Counted from the stretch's first letter, positions 24,111 to 31,843 are shown. The stretch is DNA of 62,848 bases from Streptomyces luteolus (GCF_029968015.1 NZ_JASCIS010000048.1:1-62848); one strand, 5' to 3'. Translations and numbers: made by a program. Notes: generated by a model not told the origin, from the sequence alone.

Positions 24111-24675
24111 TAGCGTCGCAACCTCTGGACCAGGCGCCCCGCCGCGCGAGCGGTGGGACGGTGTCGGCGTCATGGAACCCGTGCGGGCCCCTGGTGGTCG
24201 TGAGTGACCGGCGCGTCTCCCCCTCTCCCACCGCCACTCGACGCTGCGTTGCGCCCGTGCGCGCCGGTTCATACCTGCGGCGGTTCCCGGAATTCCAGCA
24301 CAGTGCCGGATCTCCAACAAGCCCTGCTGCGGGGCTGTGACGTCTGTGACAGCCGGTGACGAGAGTGTTACGAGATGTCGAGCAACATCCCATCCATAAC
24401 GGACTTTTCCTTGCGTACGGCTTACGCGTGGAGGGTGTCCCAGTCGCCATGATCGGGAGCGGAATCAGCGCTTCGGTGCCGGAATGTCTGTTCCGGTGGC
24501 GGCCGCAACTGGTCCGTTCTGCCTGCTTCGTCCGGCCTCTCGTGAGCAAACTCACATGAAGATCAAGGGGAGTTCCCGCCTTTGCGGGGAATTCAAATGT
24601 TTAGCCTGACGCTTTACAGGGATGGCTCAGCCGTCAACCCCCCGTCCACAGAGAGCACAAGAGGTCGAAGCCGCC
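24111..24675. promoter_or_regulatory. Divergent regulatory region between second conservon and the ANPRRT protein gene
   Basis: No credible ORF in 565 bp. It contains direct repeats GTGAC at 24337, 24346 and 24356 and GTTAC at 24367, spaced 9-11 bp (about one helical turn), and a perfect inverted repeat GTGAG-CAAA-CTCAC (24542-24555). Local AT content is raised around 24380-24620. These are good candidates for promoters and operators of both directions; specific -10/-35 boxes are not assigned. Confidence 0.5.
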
Positions 24676-24873
24676 GTGAAGACGACGATGATGTTCCGCA
24701 ACATAGCCAACCCGCGGCGCACCACCCTGGCGCACCTGACGGACGCCGACGAACTGCAGGCCGCCCCCGAGCAGCCCGAGCAGCTCACCGACCTCGCCGA
24801 GCTCCCGACCAACACGGCCAACCCGCGCCGTACGGTCCTCATGGAGGCCCCCGTCACGGTGGCCGCGGAGTAA
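24676..24873 (+). CDS. Small acidic protein with duplicated ANPRRT motif, function unknown
   Basis: 65 residues from GTG 24676 (GAGG 11 nt upstream). It reads MKTTMMFRNI, then ANPRRTTLAH at 11-20, an acidic Gln/Glu/Leu middle, and ANPRRTVLME at 48-57. The hexamer ANPRRT is exactly repeated 37 residues apart. There is no signal peptide, cysteine or membrane segment. Codon use is typical and I believe homologues occur in other streptomycetes, but I know of no function. It stands alone between the conservon region and the FAH-gltX operon, with a terminator-like hairpin after it. A regulatory small protein or a peptide precursor are both possible. Confidence 0.75.
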   Translation: MKTTMMFRNIANPRRTTLAHLTDADELQAAPEQPEQLTDLAELPTNTANPRRTVLMEAPVTVAAE

Positions 24874-24904
24874 TACCGCGAGGTCGCACCCCCTGAGCGC
24901 GTTA

Positions 24905-24927
24905 GCCTGGAGCGTCAGTCTCCAGGC
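24905..24927 (+). terminator. Hairpin between the ANPRRT gene and the FAH gene
   Basis: GCCTGGAG (24905-24912) and CTCCAGGC (24920-24927) form a perfect 8-bp stem with a 7-nt loop, 31 bp after the ANPRRT gene stop and 26 bp before the FAH-gene start. It may terminate or attenuate transcription, or lie in the leader. Confidence 0.45.
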
Positions 24928-24953
24928 ACCGCAAGCAGAGGGGCCCGCATTCC

Positions 24954-25751
24954 GTGCGCATCGCCAGGTTCTCCATCGACGGCAACGTCGCCTTCGGCGC
25001 GGTCGAGGGCGACAGTTCCACCGCGACGGACGGCGAACTCGTCCTCGACATCATCAAGGGCATTCCGTACGCCGACTTCGAGCTCAGCGGCGTCAAGGTC
25101 CCGCTCAGCAAGGTCCGCCTGCTGCCCCCGGTGCTCGGCAACAAGATCGTCGCTTTCGGCCGGAACTACGCCGACCACGCCAAGGAGATGGGGGGCGAGG
25201 TCCCCGAGGCCCCCTTCGCCTTCTTCAAGCCGACCACCTCGATGATCGGCTCCGGCGACGCCATCGTGTACCCCGGCTTCACCGAGGAGCTCCACCACGA
25301 GGCGGAGCTCGCCGTCGTCATCGGCCGCATGTGCCGCGAGGTCCCGCGAGAACGCGTCAAGGACGTCATCTACGGCTACACCTGCGCCAACGACATCACC
25401 GCCCGCGACGTCCAGCGCCGCGAGAAGCAGTGGGCCAGGGCCAAGGGCTTCGACGGGGCCTGCCCCATCGGCCCCTGGGTGGAGACGGGCCTGGACATCG
25501 CCGCCGCGAGCGATCTGGCGATCCAGTGCACGGTCAACGGCGAACAACGCCAACTCGGCTCCACGAGCCAGATGATCCACTCCATCGAGGACCTGATCGT
25601 CAACGTCACCGAGGCGATGACCCTGCTCCCCGGAGACGTGATCCTCACCGGCACCCCCGCAGGAGTCGGCCCCCTCAACGTCGGCGACGAGGTCGCCGTC
25701 ACCATCCAAGGCATCGGCACTCTCACCAACAAGGTGATCAAGCGTGGCTAA
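24954..25751 (+). CDS. Fumarylacetoacetate hydrolase (FAH) family protein
   Basis: 265 residues: a short N-terminal domain and the FAH fold from about 60, with VAFGRNYADHAKEMG, the metal-binding EELHHEAELAVVIG segment (E-x-E type), YTCANDITARDVQ and LTGTPAGVGPL. Members hydrolyse or decarboxylate beta-keto acids or act as oxaloacetate decarboxylases with Mg2+; the substrate is not determinable. The gene starts with GTG and overlaps gltX by 8 bp, an arrangement conserved in actinobacteria that suggests co-translation with the tRNA synthetase. Confidence 0.92.
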   Translation: MRIARFSIDGNVAFGAVEGDSSTATDGELVLDIIKGIPYADFELSGVKVPLSKVRLLPPVLGNKIVAFGRNYADHAKEMGGEVPEAPFAFFKPTTSMIGSGDAIVYPGFTEELHHEAELAVVIGRMCREVPRERVKDVIYGYTCANDITARDVQRREKQWARAKGFDGACPIGPWVETGLDIAAASDLAIQCTVNGEQRQLGSTSQMIHSIEDLIVNVTEAMTLLPGDVILTGTPAGVGPLNVGDEVAVTIQGIGTLTNKVIKRG

Positions 25752-27237
25752 GTCCCCCAACGGCGCGGACGCGAACGTCCGCGTACGTTTCTGTCCCTCC
25801 CCGACCGGCAACCCCCACGTGGGCCTGGTCCGCACCGCCCTCTTCAACTGGGCCTACGCCCGGCACAACGGCGGCACCATGGTCTTCCGCATCGAGGACA
25901 CCGACGCGGCCCGGGACTCCGAGGAGTCGTACGAGCAGCTCCTGGACTCGATGCGCTGGCTGGGCCTGACCTGGGACGAGGGACCGGAGGTGGGCGGCCC
26001 GCACGCCCCGTACCGCCAGTCGCAGCGCATGGACCTCTACAAGGACGTCGCGCAGCAGTTGATCGACGGCGGCTACGCCTACCCCTGCTACTGCACCACC
26101 GAGGAGCTGGACACCCGCCGCGAGGCCGCCCGCGCCGCCGGCAGGCCCTCCGGTTACGACGGCACCTGCCGCGTCCTCACCCCCGAGCAGAAGCGGGCCT
26201 TCGACGCCGAGGGCCGGACGTACATCGTCCGCTTCCGGATGCCCGACGAGCCGATCACCTTCACCGACGCCGTCCGCGGCGAGCTCACCTTCACCCCGGA
26301 GAACGTCCCGGACTACGGCATCGTCCGCGCCAACGGCGCCCCGCTGTACACCCTGGTGAACCCGGTCGACGACGCCCTCATGGGCATCACGCACGTGCTC
26401 CGCGGCGAGGACCTGCTCTCCTCCACCCCGCGCCAGATCGCCCTCTACAAGGCCCTGATCGAGCTCGGCGTCGCCAAGCAGGTCCCCACCTTCGGGCACC
26501 TGCCGTACGTCATGGGCGAGGGCAACAAGAAGCTGTCCAAGCGCGACCCGCAGGCCAGCCTCAACCTCTACCGCGAGCGCGGCTTCCTGCCCGAGGGACT
26601 GCTCAACTACCTGTCCCTGCTTGGCTGGTCGTTCTCCGCCGACCAGGACGTCTTCACGATCAAGGAGATGATCGAGAAGTTCGACCTGGCCGACGTCAAC
26701 GCCAACCCGGCCCGCTTCGACCTCAAGAAGGCCGAGGCGATCAACGCCGACCACATCCGCATGCTGGACGTGAAGGACTTCGCCGCGGCCTGCGAGCCCT
26801 GGCTCAAGGCCCCGCACGCCAACTGGGCCCCCGAGGACTTCGACCAGGCCAAGTGGGAGGCCATCGCCCCGCACGCGCAGACCCGCCTCACGGTCCTCTC
26901 CGACATCACGGCCAACGTCGACTTCCTCTTCCTGAAGGAGCCGGTCGAGGACGAGGCGAGCTGGACCAAGGCCATGGGCAAGGGCGACCCGGTCGCCCTC
27001 CTCACCACCGCCCGCGCCAAGCTGGAGACCGCCGACTGGACCTCCCCCGAGGCCCTCAAGGAGGCCGTCCTGGCCGCCGGCGAGGAGCACGGCCTCAAGC
27101 TCGGCAAGGCCCAGGCCCCCGTCCGCGTAGCCGTCACCGGCCGCACGGTCGGCCTGCCCCTCTTCGAGTCCCTGGAGATCCTGGGCAAGGAGAAGTCCCT
27201 GACCCGCATCGACGCGGCACTGGCGAAGCTCGCCTAA
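25744..27237 (+). CDS. gltX: Glutamate--tRNA ligase (probably non-discriminating)
   Basis: 497 residues, complete class I synthetase: FCPSPTGNPHVGLVRTALFN (HIGH variant HVG near 24-26) and KKLSKRD (KMSKS variant), then the alpha-helical anticodon-binding domains. It charges tRNA-Glu and, because actinobacteria lack GlnRS, presumably also mischarges tRNA-Gln for repair by GatCAB. Both substrates are encoded in the tRNA cluster 0.9-1.4 kb downstream. The GTG start overlaps the FAH gene, and a strong hairpin follows the stop. Confidence 0.96.
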   Translation: MAKSPNGADANVRVRFCPSPTGNPHVGLVRTALFNWAYARHNGGTMVFRIEDTDAARDSEESYEQLLDSMRWLGLTWDEGPEVGGPHAPYRQSQRMDLYKDVAQQLIDGGYAYPCYCTTEELDTRREAARAAGRPSGYDGTCRVLTPEQKRAFDAEGRTYIVRFRMPDEPITFTDAVRGELTFTPENVPDYGIVRANGAPLYTLVNPVDDALMGITHVLRGEDLLSSTPRQIALYKALIELGVAKQVPTFGHLPYVMGEGNKKLSKRDPQASLNLYRERGFLPEGLLNYLSLLGWSFSADQDVFTIKEMIEKFDLADVNANPARFDLKKAEAINADHIRMLDVKDFAAACEPWLKAPHANWAPEDFDQAKWEAIAPHAQTRLTVLSDITANVDFLFLKEPVEDEASWTKAMGKGDPVALLTTARAKLETADWTSPEALKEAVLAAGEEHGLKLGKAQAPVRVAVTGRTVGLPLFESLEILGKEKSLTRIDAALAKLA

Positions 27238-27242
27238 ATCCA

Positions 27243-27290
27243 GCCTCTCCGGCGTTTGAGGAGCGGGGTCCGGGGCGGAGCCCCGGATAC
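27243..27290. repeat. Dispersed intergenic repeat copy with GC hairpin
   Basis: Contains the CTCCGGCGTTTGAG module also present at 13148-13161 and the hairpin TCCGGGGC-GGA-GCCCCGGA (27269-27287 region). It follows gltX directly and precedes the terminator. Confidence 0.65.
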
Positions 27291-27293
27291 GGG

Positions 27294-27333
27294 AAGGGGC
27301 GGGGTGGGGAACGAAATCCCCACCCCGCCCCTT
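27294..27333 (+). terminator. gltX terminator, 17-bp perfect stem
   Basis: Arms 27294-27310 and 27317-27333 are perfectly complementary (AAGGGGCGGGGTGGGGA against its reverse complement) with a 6-nt ACGAAA loop. No T-tract follows; such hairpins are usual for Streptomyces terminators. The next gene starts 17 bp later. Confidence 0.85.
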
Positions 27334-27350
27334 CACCGTACTGTCGCCCC

Positions 27351-28088
27351 ATGCCTATCCGAGCCGTCCTCTGGGACATCGACGACACGATCTTCGACTA
27401 CGCCACCGCGGACACGGCCGGCATGCGGGCCCACCTCGAAGCCGAAGGCGCCCTCGCGCGCTACGGCACCGCCGCCGAGGCCCTGGCCCGCTGGAAGGCC
27501 ACCACCGAACGCCACTGGGCCCGCTTCAGCACCGGTGAAGCGGACTTCCTCACCCAGCGCCGCGACCGCGTACGCGACTTCCTGGACCAGCCGGCCCTCA
27601 CCGACACCGAGTCCGACGCCTGGTTCCACCGTTACATGCGTCACTACGAAGCCGCCTGGGCCCTCTTCCCCGACACGCTCCCCACCCTCGACGCCCTCGC
27701 CGACGGCTACCGGCACGCCGTTCTCTCCAACTCCCACGCCGACGCGCAGGAGCGGAAGCTGCGCCTCCTCGGCGTACGCGACCGCTTCGAGGCGCTGCTC
27801 TGCGCGGCTCAACTCGGCGTCGCCAAGCCCGCACCCGAGGCCTTCCACGCGGCCTGCACGACCCTCGCCCTCGACCCTGCCGAGGTCGCGTATGTGGGTG
27901 ACCAGCCGGAGATCGACGCCCGCGGCGCCCACGACGCCGGGCTGCTCGGGATCTGGCTCGACCGCAGCGGGGCCGAGCATCCGAGCGCCGAAGTCCCGCC
28001 CGGCGTACGGCGGATCACCGGGCTCGCTCAGCTGCCCGGTCTGCTGGCCGGGGATACCCGTTTTGGAGCGCCGTCCACCTTCGGGTAA
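27351..28088 (+). CDS. HAD-family hydrolase (phosphatase)
   Basis: 245 residues with all HAD motifs: motif I DIDDT (residues 9-13), motif II SNS, motif III lysine in GVAKPAPEAF, and motif IV VGDQPEIDARGA. A helical cap lies between motifs I and II, so subfamily I. Probably a small-molecule phosphatase; the substrate is unknown. ATG 27351 follows the gltX terminator by 17 bp, leaving little room for a leader: either readthrough from gltX or a promoter within the hairpin region. Confidence 0.93.
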   Translation: MPIRAVLWDIDDTIFDYATADTAGMRAHLEAEGALARYGTAAEALARWKATTERHWARFSTGEADFLTQRRDRVRDFLDQPALTDTESDAWFHRYMRHYEAAWALFPDTLPTLDALADGYRHAVLSNSHADAQERKLRLLGVRDRFEALLCAAQLGVAKPAPEAFHAACTTLALDPAEVAYVGDQPEIDARGAHDAGLLGIWLDRSGAEHPSAEVPPGVRRITGLAQLPGLLAGDTRFGAPSTFG

Positions 28089-28173
28089 TGTTCTTCCTGC
28101 GCCGCCCGCCGGACCAGCGGTCCGAACGGAAAGCGCAAGCCGAACAAAGCTCCCCACGGGGGTTGCGTTTTGG

Positions 28174-28245
28174 TGGCCTATGGTGTAATTGGCAGCACGA
28201 CTGATTCTGGTTCAGTTAGTCTAGGTTCGAGTCCTGGTAGGCCAG
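28174..28245 (+). tRNA. tRNA-Gln (CUG)
   Basis: 72 nt. Acceptor stem TGGCCTA/TAGGCCA, anticodon arm ACTGA-TTCTGGT-TCAGT with anticodon CTG, T-loop GGTTCGAGTCC. The first pair is U1-A72, the known GatCAB recognition feature for tRNA-Gln in organisms lacking GlnRS. CCA is not encoded. Confidence 0.97.
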
Positions 28246-28266
28246 CTCGCAGAGCTCATCTGCAAA

Positions 28267-28339
28267 GCCCCCGTTGTGTAGCGGCCTAGCACGCTGCCCT
28301 CTCAAGGCAGTAGCGCCGGTTCGAATCCGGTCGGGGGTA
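28267..28339 (+). tRNA. tRNA-Glu (CUC), copy 1
   Basis: 73 nt. Acceptor GCCCCCG/CGGGGGT with a G1-U72 wobble, anticodon arm CTGCC-CTCTCAA-GGCAG (anticodon CTC), T-arm CCGGTTCGAATCCGG. This copy has a T-A pair in the anticodon stem where copies 2 and 3 have C-G. CCA not encoded. Confidence 0.97.
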
Positions 28340-28401
28340 CAGATCCTTCCCGCGGGAACAGATCGGGTCGCACCCACTGTTCCTGATGCAGGATCGCTAG
28401 G

Positions 28402-28474
28402 GCCCCCGTTGTGTAGCGGCCTAGCACGCCGCCCTCTCAAGGCGGTAGCGCCGGTTCGAATCCGGTCGGGGGTA
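28402..28474 (+). tRNA. tRNA-Glu (CUC), copy 2
   Basis: 73 nt, anticodon arm CCGCC-CTCTCAA-GGCGG. Unlike the other copies it is followed by an encoded CCA (28475-28477). Confidence 0.97.
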
Positions 28475-28495
28475 CCAACTGGTCTAGACAACCAG

Positions 28496-28567
28496 TGGCC
28501 TATGGTGTAATTGGCAGCACGACTGATTCTGGTTCAGTTAGTTTAGGTTCGAGTCCTGGTAGGCCAG
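28496..28567 (+). tRNA. tRNA-Gln (CUG), copy 2
   Basis: 72 nt, identical to the first tRNA-Gln except one C to T change in the variable region (GTTTAGG for GTCTAGG). Anticodon CTG, U1-A72 pair. Confidence 0.97.
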
Positions 28568-28593
28568 CTGATCACGTGGAAACACGCGATCAT

Positions 28594-28666
28594 GCCCCCG
28601 TTGTGTAGCGGCCTAGCACGCCGCCCTCTCAAGGCGGTAGCGCCGGTTCGAATCCGGTCGGGGGTA
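28594..28666 (+). tRNA. tRNA-Glu (CUC), copy 3
   Basis: 73 nt, same sequence as copy 2 over the tRNA body (anticodon arm CCGCC-CTCTCAA-GGCGG), CCA not encoded. It is the last gene of the cluster and is followed by a strong terminator after 8 nt. Confidence 0.97.
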
Positions 28667-28674
28667 CGCAGCGA

Positions 28675-28706
28675 AGAGGCCCTCCGCAGAAATGCGGAGG
28701 GCCTCT
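28675..28706 (+). terminator. tRNA cluster terminator
   Basis: AGAGGCCCTCCGCA (28675-28688), GAAA loop, TGCGGAGGGCCTCT (28693-28706): a perfect 14-bp stem with a stable GNRA tetraloop. Confidence 0.9.
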
Positions 28707-28712
28707 CGCGTA

Positions 28713-28754
28713 TGAGCAACTGCCGTGCAACCTGGGTGAGCAACTGCCGTGCAA
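28713..28754. repeat. 18-bp direct repeat after the tRNA cluster
   Basis: TGAGCAACTGCCGTGCAA occurs exactly at 28713-28730 and 28737-28754 (period 24 bp). No gene in this spacer (28707-28915). Confidence 0.8.
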
Positions 28755-28872
28755 ACTGCGGCCGTTCGCGTGCGAAGACGCCAACTCCCGGAGCATGACA
28801 GGCCGTTGTGGTGGCGCACGATGGACGGTTCGTGCGCCCGGGCGACCGGACCCGCCGCGGCGTTGAGGCGGA

Positions 28873-28910
28873 TCCGGCCTTACGTACAAGGTCCGGCCTT
28901 ACGTACAAGG
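28873..28910. repeat. Perfect 19-bp tandem duplication beside the ndgR stop
   Basis: TCCGGCCTTACGTACAAGG occurs at 28873-28891 and 28892-28910 with no spacer, 5 bp from the ndgR stop codon. Confidence 0.85.
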
Positions 28911-28915
28911 GGAGT

Positions 28916-29632
28916 TCAGCCGGTGCGGCGCAGCGCCTCGGAGAGGCGGCCCGCCGCGTCGATCACGGCCTGGGCGTGCATCCGGCCCGGGTGCCGCGTC
29001 AGCCGCTCGATCGGTCCGGAGACCGAGACAGCGGCGACCACGCGGTTCGACGGGCCGCGCACCGGCGCCGACACCGAGGCCACACCCGGCTCGCGCTCGC
29101 CGATCGACTGGGCCCAGCCGCGGCGCCGTACGCCGGACAGGGCCGTGGCCGTGAAGCGGGCGCCCTGGAGGCCGCGGTGCAGGCGCTCCGGCTCCTCCCA
29201 GGCCATCAGGATCTGCGCCGACGAGCCGGCCTTCATGGTGAGCGTCGAGCCCACCGGGACGGTGTCCCTCAGGCCCGAGAGGCGCTCCGCCGCGGCGACG
29301 CAGATGCGCATGTCGCCCTGGCGGCGGTAGAGCTGCGCGCTCTCGCCGGTCACGTCACGGAGATGGGTCAGAACCGGGCCCGCCGTGGCGAGCAGGCGGT
29401 CCTCGCCGGCCGCGGCCGCCAGTTCGGCGAGCCGCGGACCGAGGATGAACCGGCCCTGCATGTCCCTCGCCACCATGCGGTGGTGCTCGAGGGCCACAGC
29501 GAGACGATGTGCAGTAGGTCGTGCGAGCCCGGTGGCCGCGACCAGACCCGCGAGGGTGGCCGGACCGGACTCCAGGGCGCCCAGGACAAGGGCTGCCTTG
29601 TCCAGGACGCCTACGCCGCTAGAGTTGTCCAT
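28916..29632 (-). CDS. ndgR: IclR-family regulator NdgR/AreB-like
   Basis: 238 residues, the length of S. coelicolor NdgR. The N-terminal IclR winged helix includes ESGPATLAGLVAATGLARPTAHRLAVALEHH, and the C-terminal effector domain includes GESAQLYRRQGDMRICVAAAE and a degenerate IclR signature. NdgR (AreB in S. clavuligerus) regulates leuCD and links leucine/amino-acid metabolism with antibiotic production. The divergent placement next to leuC, with an inverted repeat between, is the conserved arrangement. Start at ATG 29632 gives MDNSSGVGVLDKA; a longer reading by 7 codons is less typical. Confidence 0.94.
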   Translation of the reverse strand: MDNSSGVGVLDKAALVLGALESGPATLAGLVAATGLARPTAHRLAVALEHHRMVARDMQGRFILGPRLAELAAAAGEDRLLATAGPVLTHLRDVTGESAQLYRRQGDMRICVAAAERLSGLRDTVPVGSTLTMKAGSSAQILMAWEEPERLHRGLQGARFTATALSGVRRRGWAQSIGEREPGVASVSAPVRGPSNRVVAAVSVSGPIERLTRHPGRMHAQAVIDAAGRLSEALRRTG

Positions 29633-29664
29633 GCGTCGATACTCGCGTCTCACTCTGTGAAACG

Positions 29665-29689
29665 CAAGTTCAATTTCCCAGGGAACTTG
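29665..29689. promoter_or_regulatory. Inverted repeat in the ndgR-leuC intergenic region, putative NdgR site
   Basis: CAAGTTC (29665-29671) and GAACTTG (29683-29689), perfect 7-bp arms, 11-bp spacer, located 33 bp upstream of ndgR and 130 bp upstream of leuC. Assignment to NdgR is inference from the known regulation of leuCD. Confidence 0.55.
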
Positions 29690-29818
29690 TCACCCTGTAA
29701 GCACAGCGGCCCGCAGACCAACGGGCCCAGCGGACCACGTTCGGTACGAGGGGTACGGGCGTTGCCGCTCACATCTCTAGTTGTGGCCGGGCACAATCTG
29801 CCGGCCGGAGGGAAAGCG

Positions 29819-31243
29819 ATGGGTAGGACACTCGCGGAGAAGGTCTGGGACGACCACGTCGTCCGGCGCGCCGAGGGCGAGCCCGACCTCCTCTTCATCG
29901 ATCTGCACCTGCTGCACGAGGTGACCAGCCCGCAGGCCTTCGACGGCCTCCGCAAGACCGGCCGCCAGGTGCGCAGGCTCGACCTGACCATCGCCACCGA
30001 GGACCACAACACCCCCACCCTCGACATCGACAAGCCCATCGCCGACCCGGTCTCCCGGGCCCAGCTGGAGACGCTGCGCAAGAACTGCGCGGACTTCGGC
30101 GTACGGCTGCACCCGCTGGGTGACGTCGAGCAGGGCGTCGTCCACGTGGTGGGACCGCAGCTGGGACTGACCCAGCCCGGCACCACCGTGGTCTGCGGTG
30201 ACTCGCACACCTCCACGCACGGCGCCTTCGGCGCTCTGGCGTTCGGCATCGGCACCTCGCAGGTCGAGCACGTGCTGGCCACGCAGACGCTGCCGCTGGC
30301 CCGCCCCAAGACCATGGCCATCACCGTCGACGGCGAACTCCCCGAGGGCGTAACGGCGAAGGACCTGATCCTCGCGATCATCGCGAAGATCGGCACCGGC
30401 GGCGGTCAGGGCTACATCCTGGAATACCGCGGCCCCGCCATCGAGAAGCTCTCGATGGAGGCCCGGATGACCATCTGCAACATGTCGATCGAGGCCGGTG
30501 CCCGCGCGGGCATGATCGCCCCCGACGAGACCACCTTCGACTACATCAAGGGCCGCGCGCACGCCCCGCAGGGCGCGGACTGGGACGAGGCCGTCGCGTA
30601 CTGGAGGACCCTGAAGTCGGACGACGACGCGGTCTTCGACGCCGAGGTCGTCATCGACGCCGATTCGCTGGCGCCCTTCGTGACTTGGGGCACCAACCCC
30701 GGTCAGGGCGCTCCGCTGTCGGCCGACGTCCCCGACCCCGCTTCGTACGAAGACGCTTCGGAGCGCTATGCCGCCGAGAAGGCCCTGGAATACATGGGGC
30801 TCACAGCCGGGCAGCCGCTGCGTGACATCAAGGTCGACACCGTCTTCGTCGGCTCCTGCACCAACGGCCGTATCGAGGACCTGCGCGCCGCCGCCGAGAT
30901 CGTCAAGGGCCGCAAAGTCGCCGACGGCGTACGGATGCTGGTCGTTCCCGGCTCCGCCCGGGTCGGCCTGCAGGCCGTCGAGGAGGGCCTGGACCAGGTG
31001 TTCAAGGCCGCCGGCGCCGAATGGCGGCACGCGGGCTGCTCGATGTGCCTCGGCATGAACCCCGACCAACTGGCACCCGGCGAGCGCTCCGCGTCCACCT
31101 CCAACCGCAACTTCGAAGGCCGGCAGGGCAAGGGCGGTCGTACGCACCTGGTCTCTCCGCAGGTCGCAGCCGCCACCGCGGTCACCGGCCACCTGGCCGC
31201 CCCCGCCGACCTGACCGACGCCCCGACGCCCGCTGGAGTCTGA
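29819..31243 (+). CDS. leuC: 3-isopropylmalate dehydratase large subunit
   Basis: 474 residues, complete aconitase-type large subunit: EKVWDDHVV, VVCGDSHTSTHGAFGALAFG, the first iron-sulphur cysteine in VGSCTNGRIEDL and the other two in HAGCSMCLGMN. With LeuD it isomerises 2-isopropylmalate to 3-isopropylmalate in leucine synthesis using a 4Fe-4S cluster. ATG 29819 has GGAGGG 6 nt upstream; a longer reading goes into the operator region and is rejected. leuD starts 6 bp after the stop. Confidence 0.96.
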   Translation: MGRTLAEKVWDDHVVRRAEGEPDLLFIDLHLLHEVTSPQAFDGLRKTGRQVRRLDLTIATEDHNTPTLDIDKPIADPVSRAQLETLRKNCADFGVRLHPLGDVEQGVVHVVGPQLGLTQPGTTVVCGDSHTSTHGAFGALAFGIGTSQVEHVLATQTLPLARPKTMAITVDGELPEGVTAKDLILAIIAKIGTGGGQGYILEYRGPAIEKLSMEARMTICNMSIEAGARAGMIAPDETTFDYIKGRAHAPQGADWDEAVAYWRTLKSDDDAVFDAEVVIDADSLAPFVTWGTNPGQGAPLSADVPDPASYEDASERYAAEKALEYMGLTAGQPLRDIKVDTVFVGSCTNGRIEDLRAAAEIVKGRKVADGVRMLVVPGSARVGLQAVEEGLDQVFKAAGAEWRHAGCSMCLGMNPDQLAPGERSASTSNRNFEGRQGKGGRTHLVSPQVAAATAVTGHLAAPADLTDAPTPAGV

Positions 31244-31249
31244 ACAGCC

Positions 31250-31843
31250 ATGGAAGCATTCACCACGCACACCGGCCGGGCCGTCCCGCTGCGCCGCAGC
31301 AACGTCGACACCGACCAGATCATCCCGGCCCACTGGTTGAAGAAAGTCACCCGTGACGGCTTCGAGGACGGGCTGTTCGAGGCCTGGCGCAAGGACGAGA
31401 CCTTCGTCCTCAACAAGCCCGAGCGGCAAGGCGCCACGGTCCTGGTGGCGGGTCCCGACTTCGGCACCGGCTCGTCCCGCGAGCACGCCGTGTGGGCGCT
31501 GCAGAACTACGGCTTCAAGGCCGTCATCTCGTCCCGTTTCGCGGACATCTTCCGCGGCAACTCGCTGAAGAACGGCCTCCTGACGGTCGTCCTCGACCAG
31601 AAGGTCGTCGACGCGCTGTGGGAGCTCATCGAGAAGGACCCGCAGGCCGAGATCACCGTCGACCTGGAGGCCCGCGAAGTGCGCGCCGAAGGCGTCACCG
31701 CCGCGTTCGAGCTCGACGAGAACTCCCGTTGGCGCCTGCTGAACGGCCTTGACGACATCAGCATCACGCTGCAGAACGAAGCCGACATCGCGGCCTACGA
31801 GACCCAGCGTCCTGCACACAAGCCACGCACCGTCCAGGCCTGA
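31250..31843 (+). CDS. leuD: 3-isopropylmalate dehydratase small subunit
   Basis: 197 residues with the swivelling domain: VPLRRSNVDTDQIIPAHWLK at the start and the substrate loop GTGSSREHAVWALQNYGF. It is the LeuC partner. A short 6-bp gap to leuC indicates one operon, closed by the hairpin at 31881-31910. Confidence 0.96.
   Translation: MEAFTTHTGRAVPLRRSNVDTDQIIPAHWLKKVTRDGFEDGLFEAWRKDETFVLNKPERQGATVLVAGPDFGTGSSREHAVWALQNYGFKAVISSRFADIFRGNSLKNGLLTVVLDQKVVDALWELIEKDPQAEITVDLEAREVRAEGVTAAFELDENSRWRLLNGLDDISITLQNEADIAAYETQRPAHKPRTVQA

Noticed and set aside
24582..24896. Alternative frame over the ANPRRT gene
   Set aside because: Arg/Pro-rich shadow translation; the +1 frame at 24676 has normal codon bias and a duplicated motif.
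28216..28908. Minus-strand frames with PDRIRTGATALRG sequences
   Set aside because: They are translations of the reverse strand of the tRNA-Glu genes, a known annotation artefact.
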